A program made the translations under genes and the position numbers. This document shows, piece by piece, positions 57,113-64,000 of a DNA stretch of 64,000 bases. Position 1 is the stretch's first letter. The number at the start of each line of letters is the position of its first letter. A model generated the notes under the pieces. That model was not told the origin of the DNA and ran no database searches. It saw nothing but the letters and a program-made list of their open reading frames with translations. Source of the DNA: Hofstenia miamia (Eukaryota; Xenacoelomorpha; Acoela); NCBI GenBank assembly GCA_004352715.1, contig SCFE01000085.1, positions 1,800,183 through 1,864,182 on the forward strand, read 5' to 3'.

Positions 57113-58564
57113 AATTGATTATATGTACATAGTTTTTCCACATAATAATTTCCTTATTAAATTAACTAAATAAAAATAAAACGACAAATCTAATGTCACG
57201 GCAATAGCAACCGAATCATTCATTGGAGGCATTCGCAAAACAAAATTTCTTATTTTAGTTCCTGAACTTGACGTACTCAGCAGTTAAATATAATATAATA
57301 CTGTTGATTTGTGTTGTTGAGTACCTATATTTTCAAATATATGGATTATTACTTGATCACAATTTTCCAAAATACCTAGATGTTAATGAAAACTTAGCTA
57401 TGAGTACCTGAAATATTTGTATCAGTCTGAACCCGGCCTTTCAATATCCACCAAAAATTGCAGCTGGACAACTTCAAAAAAAGGTTTGATAAAAAAATCA
57501 AACTGAACGCGGCAATAAAATATCTTCTAAATAATAATTCAGTATTTGCTTATTCCTTCATAAAAATTGCTACGTAAGCATATCCAGATTAATTAAAACT
57601 CGAAAATGATTTCAGCTTGGAAACTGCTATATTGTTTTAAAAAATGTTTTTTATTTTCTTAAATAATGTACTGCATTTTCAAAAGTAGTAAATCTTTCAG
57701 TCTGATCATGGTATACATTAGAGTGTACCTAAGGTTTAAACCTCAGTAAGAATGCTATGAATAGAGTAAAGAAAATAATTCTATTTGTAGCTATTTCTAC
57801 ATTTAAGGAATTACTATGTTACCACTTCTCTAAAATCTTGACTTAAATTTCTATATGATGAGATTTGAAGCGTTCTACAGCTTCCAATATTTCAAAAAAA
57901 ATTTCCTGCAATATTAGTGTTACATAAAGTTATCAAATATAAAAATAGTGAATGGCGTCATAGTCAAACCATCAGGCTGAAAACTAAATTAAAGTATACA
58001 TATTTTATTCATATAATTTTTTTAAAAACAAATTTGTCATTTTGTGAAAGTACCAGTTTTCTAAAAATTATATTATTAGATCAATTGAAAGCTTTTAGCT
58101 TTTGAGTTTTAGCTAAGAGAAACAGTCTCAATAGAATCCTCAAAAGTTAAAAATTTTCCCAAGAAATTATATAACTATATTTAAATATTGACGAAATTTT
58201 CATGTATTGATTCGAAATATTTCTTAGAATTCCACAAAAATAAAGGAATATAATGTATTAAAATGTCAGGTAGACATTTTATTTGAAAGCATTATTGCCA
58301 TGAAATAAAATCTGATTGCATGATTTAGTCCGAGAAAAACTTTAATTCTTAAAATTCGGTTTTGAAAAAGATCACAACTTACAAGAAAGATGTTGATCAA
58401 ATCGAAAAATGACAAACATTGTCACATAGAGCAATTAATTACATATTTATTGCTATTATTTGCATTCTCATGATGTAGACATTTATTTAAATTTCGTCTT
58501 TTGAGTTTTGAGTACCTCTGCCTATAATCATTTTACATGTAAAGTTTATATGCCATAATAGTTT
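57113..58564. repeat. Duplicated block B
   Basis: Nearly identical to block A over 17341-17628 and 18396-19026 and supplies the sequence missing in A's gap. Bounded by 1000-N placeholders on both sides, so its placement here is unsupported by continuous sequence; it could be a misplaced haplotype of A or of C. Confidence 0.8.
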
Positions 58565-59564
58565 NNNNNNNNNNNNNNNNNNNNNNNNNNNNNNNNNNNN
58601 NNNNNNNNNNNNNNNNNNNNNNNNNNNNNNNNNNNNNNNNNNNNNNNNNNNNNNNNNNNNNNNNNNNNNNNNNNNNNNNNNNNNNNNNNNNNNNNNNNNN
58701 NNNNNNNNNNNNNNNNNNNNNNNNNNNNNNNNNNNNNNNNNNNNNNNNNNNNNNNNNNNNNNNNNNNNNNNNNNNNNNNNNNNNNNNNNNNNNNNNNNNN
58801 NNNNNNNNNNNNNNNNNNNNNNNNNNNNNNNNNNNNNNNNNNNNNNNNNNNNNNNNNNNNNNNNNNNNNNNNNNNNNNNNNNNNNNNNNNNNNNNNNNNN
58901 NNNNNNNNNNNNNNNNNNNNNNNNNNNNNNNNNNNNNNNNNNNNNNNNNNNNNNNNNNNNNNNNNNNNNNNNNNNNNNNNNNNNNNNNNNNNNNNNNNNN
59001 NNNNNNNNNNNNNNNNNNNNNNNNNNNNNNNNNNNNNNNNNNNNNNNNNNNNNNNNNNNNNNNNNNNNNNNNNNNNNNNNNNNNNNNNNNNNNNNNNNNN
59101 NNNNNNNNNNNNNNNNNNNNNNNNNNNNNNNNNNNNNNNNNNNNNNNNNNNNNNNNNNNNNNNNNNNNNNNNNNNNNNNNNNNNNNNNNNNNNNNNNNNN
59201 NNNNNNNNNNNNNNNNNNNNNNNNNNNNNNNNNNNNNNNNNNNNNNNNNNNNNNNNNNNNNNNNNNNNNNNNNNNNNNNNNNNNNNNNNNNNNNNNNNNN
59301 NNNNNNNNNNNNNNNNNNNNNNNNNNNNNNNNNNNNNNNNNNNNNNNNNNNNNNNNNNNNNNNNNNNNNNNNNNNNNNNNNNNNNNNNNNNNNNNNNNNN
59401 NNNNNNNNNNNNNNNNNNNNNNNNNNNNNNNNNNNNNNNNNNNNNNNNNNNNNNNNNNNNNNNNNNNNNNNNNNNNNNNNNNNNNNNNNNNNNNNNNNNN
59501 NNNNNNNNNNNNNNNNNNNNNNNNNNNNNNNNNNNNNNNNNNNNNNNNNNNNNNNNNNNNNNNN

Positions 59565-62500
59565 TTTTCTACTTGTTAATTTGATTATGGAGATTTTTCT
59601 TATTTTTTGCAGTCAGTATGCCTTTCCTATAATCTTATTTAAGAAATGTTTATTAAATTATAGGAGGAGCTATGTAAAAAATTCGGTGAGCACAATATTT
59701 CTAAAAAAATACAGAGTACTGGGTTGTTCGGGGGTTGCACCCCTGCGACCCCGCAATAGTTTTTAATTAAAATTTTTTCTAATAAATATTTTTATCAGGA
59801 TATATATTCAAACTGACAGTCTTACCATTTCAACAACTAATAACAAACTGACAATGCTGCAATTTTTGTCAAAGAAAATTGCACATGAAAATATATTTAT
59901 TGAAATCAAATATGTGTGGCCAATAAACATACATTGCAAATGTGAATGACTTTTGTAGTAATATCTTCATTAAAAATGCAACCATTTGTGTTTGGTAAGC
60001 AGAAGTTTGGGTGCAGAAAGGACTAGTAATTGTAAATATCTTTAAATTTTCATTCAGAAAATTCCAATCACTTTAATGAAATTGATATTGTCAACATGGT
60101 ATGTGCAGTGTGTAGTAATGAACTGCGTTAAACGGCATCATCATGATATTTTCTTGTGCAATTCATCCGATTAATATTCAATGCAATTGATGTATGATCA
60201 TTACAATTTAAATTATTGATATAGTCTGCAATTTTTTGTTGCCACAGAAAATTTCATTTGCTGGAAATACGCATGGTTTAATTTTCTTGATTTAAGACAA
60301 GTATGCAATCAGCCCAAAATGTATTAAACTAGCATATGAAATTTGTTTCATATATACGATGCCACTATATACCCTATGATATTAAACAAATGACAAATTT
60401 ACATTTGCTGTAAATACATGTATGAATAACTTTTAGTTGAACTGTAAACAGATTTTAAATATTTCAAGTAAGGAAATATTTTTTATTCATGTGCCTCATA
60501 TTTTGTGCTTTTCAAAAAATTGATTATATGTACATATTTTTTCCATATAATAATTTCCTTATTATGTTAAATAAATAAAAATAAAACGACAAATCTAAGA
60601 TCAATTGATGGAAAATTTGCAGTAGCATGAAGTAATTTTAATTATAAAGGTATTATCTTTGATCTTTTATCATATGTAGAGGTTGCTATTGCTGTACCCA
60701 AAAGGGCCCACAGCAATAGCAACCGAATCATTCATTGGAAGCATTTGCAAAACGAAATTTCATATTTTAGTTCCTGAACTTGACGTACTGTTGAGTTGTG
60801 TTGTTGAGTACCTATATTTCTCAAATCAAAATTTTCCAAAATACCTAGATGTTAATGGAAACTTAGCTATGAGTACCTGAAATATTAATATCATTCTGAA
60901 CCCGGCCTTTCAATATCCACCCAAAATTGCATCTGGACAACTTCAACAAAATATTTTATAAAAAAATCAAATTGAACGCGGCAATAAAATATCTTCTAAA
61001 TAATAGCCTAATTCTAGTATTTGCTTATTCATTCATAAAAATTGTTACGTAAGAATATCCAGGCTAAGACTCGAAGATGATTTCAGCTTGGAAACTGCTA
61101 TATTGTTTTAAAAAATGTTTTTTATTTACTTAAATAATGTACTGCATTTTCAAAAGTAGTAAATCTTTCAGTCTGATCATGATACACATTAGGGTGTACC
61201 TAAGTTTTAAACCTCAGTAAGAACGCTATGATTAGAGTAAAGAAAATAATTATATTTGCAGCTATTTTTACATTTAAGGAATTACTATGTTACCACTTCT
61301 CTAAAATCTTGACTTAAAATTCTACAGCTTCCAATATTTCAAAAAAAATTTCCTGCAATATTTAGTGTTACATAAAGTTATCAAATTTAAAAATAGTGAA
61401 TGGCGTCATAGCCAAACCACCAGGCTGCAAACTAAATTAAAGTATACATATTTTAATCATAAAATTTTTTTAAAAACAAATTTGTCATTTTGTGAAAGTA
61501 GCAGTTTTCTTAAAATTATAATACTTATGATTTATTATTAGGTCACTTGAAAGCTTTTTGCTTTTGAGTTTTAGCTTAGAGAAACAGTCTCAATAGAATC
61601 CTCTAAAGTTAAAAATTTTCTCAAGAAATTATATAACTATATTTTAATATTGATGACATTCTAATGTATTGATACGAAATATTTCTTAGAATTCTAAATA
61701 AATAAATGAATATAATGTATTAAAATGTCAGAGAGACATTTTATTTGAAAGCATTATTGCCATGAAATAAAATCTGATTGCATGACTTGTCTGAGAAAAA
61801 CCTTAATTTTTAAAATTGGGTTTTGAAAAAGATCGCAACTTACAAGAAAGATGCGTAGATCAAATCGAAAAATGACAAACATTGTCACATGGAGCAAATC
61901 ATTACATATTTATTGCTATTATTTGCATTCGTATTTCGAGTTTTGAGCACCTTTGTATATTGTATATAATCGTTTTACATGTAAAGTTTATATGCCATAA
62001 TAGTTTATGGTTTACTTCAAAGGTAAGTTCAATCATTTATCTAGAAAAGGGAACTAAGTAAAACCTTACAAATATAATATGGGTATTCTTAGTACTTTTC
62101 CGCATTGCAGAATGGGTCTCAGCATACGGCCATCATTATATAATTGGAGGAAAATTTATCAAACCTAATTTTAATACAAATAATTGTTAAGTAATATTGC
62201 AGAAACTTAAAAATAGTTTAAACTTATTTCATCCCGAGATTAATTGTGTGATTATTATAGAGCTATTCAGATTGTCCCTAATATTACAAAGACAGTGTGT
62301 ATAGCATAAAAACATTTGGACTAATAGCTCTCTAAATACGATCTACTCTATTAAATGTTATAGACCGCTATTGTCAACTTGTGAATTTTAACATTTTCAC
62401 TTCGAGCACATCGTGGATCCAGAACTTACAAATTTGAAAAACAAAATATTCTTAAATTCAGCTGGTCAGCAAGCACATTTTCATACATAATGCTAGTTTT

Positions 62501-64000
62501 TAAGGCCAATTGAGGCCGAAATATGGAAGTCCGCAATCAGTTATTCGTATTAATGAAGTCGAAATTAGTACAAGTAACAAAATTCATTTTTATAGTGCTA
62601 GATTGAGCAAGGGAGCTCTACGGAATGCTGTAAACACAAAGCAATTTAAACTAAAATTCTCAAAGAATAGTGACTGTTTATATGTATGTTTATAGTTAAT
62701 TCAAAAAAGGCTTTTGTCAAGATTTCTTATACCTAAGAGCTGCAAATTACAAGAAATTGTGCACGGATTTCATCCCAAATATCTGCGCAATTCAATATCA
62801 TATCAGCGAACTTATTACATGAAATTTATAAATATTTTATCTTAGAATGTCGATTTCTTTTGAATTCATTGCCAATGTTTCGATTGTCACATCAAGATAT
62901 TTAAAATGGATAACAGAGAGTATAAACTTTTTCCGACATTACTTGAAACAGCATTGCTAGGGTTCATCAAAGGTTTTACAATAATTATACATCAAATTAA
63001 ATTTTACAGACTATTATTGAATTTTCTTAATAATTTCTTCAATCTTTAAAATTCAAATGAGTATACATAACATTGTTTCATTGGTGTTCTATTGGAAGCC
63101 AGAAAGCCAGCATTGAAATCAAAACAATAATATAGCTATACACTTAGTATATGTGCGAATATATTATTCCGGATAATCACACTAATTTCATTGAAAATAC
63201 TCTAACTTTATATTACATTTAGCCACCCTAGATATATCTTCTGTCAAAAATCATTTATTGCTTTAGATAAATAGGTATCCCATCTTGTCAAGAACATATG
63301 TAAATATAATTCTCAATAGAATACAAAACTTTAAAGTTATTTAGAAAGAACGCATCATGGTGTAATTTGATTTTAGTTATTTTGAATTAATTTTTTCACA
63401 AATCCTCTGATTAATGTCCNATCTAATAGTTGTTAATAGCAGCAGATCAAATATTTTTTGTTGTTATGGAAAATGTGATTGCGGGAAATATGCATGTTTA
63501 AGTTATTTTCATTTAACAGAAATGCAAAATCAACACACAATGCATTAAATCAACATAAAAAATCAATTGTTTCATATACTTGATATCACTACATATTTTA
63601 TGATATTTAATAAATAACAAATGTACATTCACATTCAATGTAAATATCATTTAATTGAATTGCAAACAGATTTCTATAGATATAATTGATGAAACGTCTT
63701 TCACTCATGTGCACTAAATTTTGGGCTTTTCAAAAAATCGATAAAATGGGTAGATAGTTTATTGCAGTTACTATCTAATAGATTAAGTTCAAAATCAAAA
63801 TATCAATTATGGAGGGCGCCGGAGTTTAAATGCAAAATATATTTTTAATGATAGTATTATTAATTAAATGTTATTCACTCATGTGCCTAAAATTTTGGGC
63901 TTTTTGTAAAATCAAAAATATAAGTACATAGCGCTTTTCAATTACTATATAATAGTTTAAATTAAAAGACTAAGTATCCAATAATGAAGGCACAGGAGCA
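59565..64000. repeat. Duplicated block C
   Basis: Corresponds to all of block A (16410-21110). It is clearly diverged with indels up to about 62990, then near-identical to A to the end of the window, apart from a single n at 63420 that replaces about nine bases. It has a unique insertion near 60600-60710 next to a palindromic AAAAGGGCCCAC. Short ORFs (59581-59766, 60683-60880, 62510-62695) are not preserved in A. The switch in identity suggests gene conversion or a mosaic assembly. Confidence 0.8.

Overview
This window is AT-rich, intron-containing animal nuclear DNA. It carries a split type-I membrane-protein gene with introns up to about 13 kb, a TRIM-family pseudogene (RING plus B-boxes), and remnants of hAT, mariner, TTAA-specific, Harbinger-like, Penelope-like, LINE and Ty3/gypsy elements, with many (TA)n tracts. 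All six splice acceptors of the main gene end in TTTAG. I cannot name the species; an AT-rich invertebrate fits. There is no operon structure, CRISPR, rRNA or convincing tRNA.

Layout. 1-12.8 kb: mostly repeats. There is a direct-repeat pair, one probable first exon of a secreted protein on the minus strand (4408-4564), a Harbinger-like foldback at 5.2 kb, and a hAT-type element (7503-9631) with an 8-bp target duplication that contains Penelope-like GIY-YIG fragments. 12.8-32.9 kb: a plus-strand gene for a predicted catalytically dead cholinesterase/neuroligin-like adhesion protein (signal peptide, degenerate esterase core, furin-type site, one membrane segment, proline- and tyrosine-bearing tail). 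Its second exon appears twice, with flanking intron. The large third intron holds block A (16.4-21.1 kb), which recurs near the right end. 33-39.6 kb: AT-rich sequence with gaps and a few unassigned ORFs. 39.7-45.3 kb: Ty3/gypsy integrase remnants, unidentified ORF pieces, a young hAT MITE and a LINE C-terminus. 47.2-52.9 kb: another hAT MITE, a single-exon minus-strand gene for a secreted 634-residue glycoprotein with an FG-GAP-like calcium loop, a TTAA element and the TRIM pseudogene. 54.8-64 kb: a diverged tandem repeat, then copies B and C of block A between 1000-N gaps.

The most informative observation concerns assembly and polymorphism. Isolated single 'n' bases (5404, 8463, 8907, 14134, 45004, 51966, 63420) mostly sit where the sequence jumps back and repeats a locus with small differences. 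At two of them one version carries transposons that the other lacks, with clean empty sites. The simplest reading is two haplotypes joined end to end, so the 'duplicated exon' is probably allelic and the transposon insertions probably polymorphic.

The two intact genes encode unrelated secretory-pathway proteins and nothing in the sequence links them functionally. I did not find a convincing undescribed multigene system. The candidates for real novelty are the reduced esterase-like receptor, the FG-GAP-like glycoprotein and a hammerhead-like motif at Penelope-like termini.
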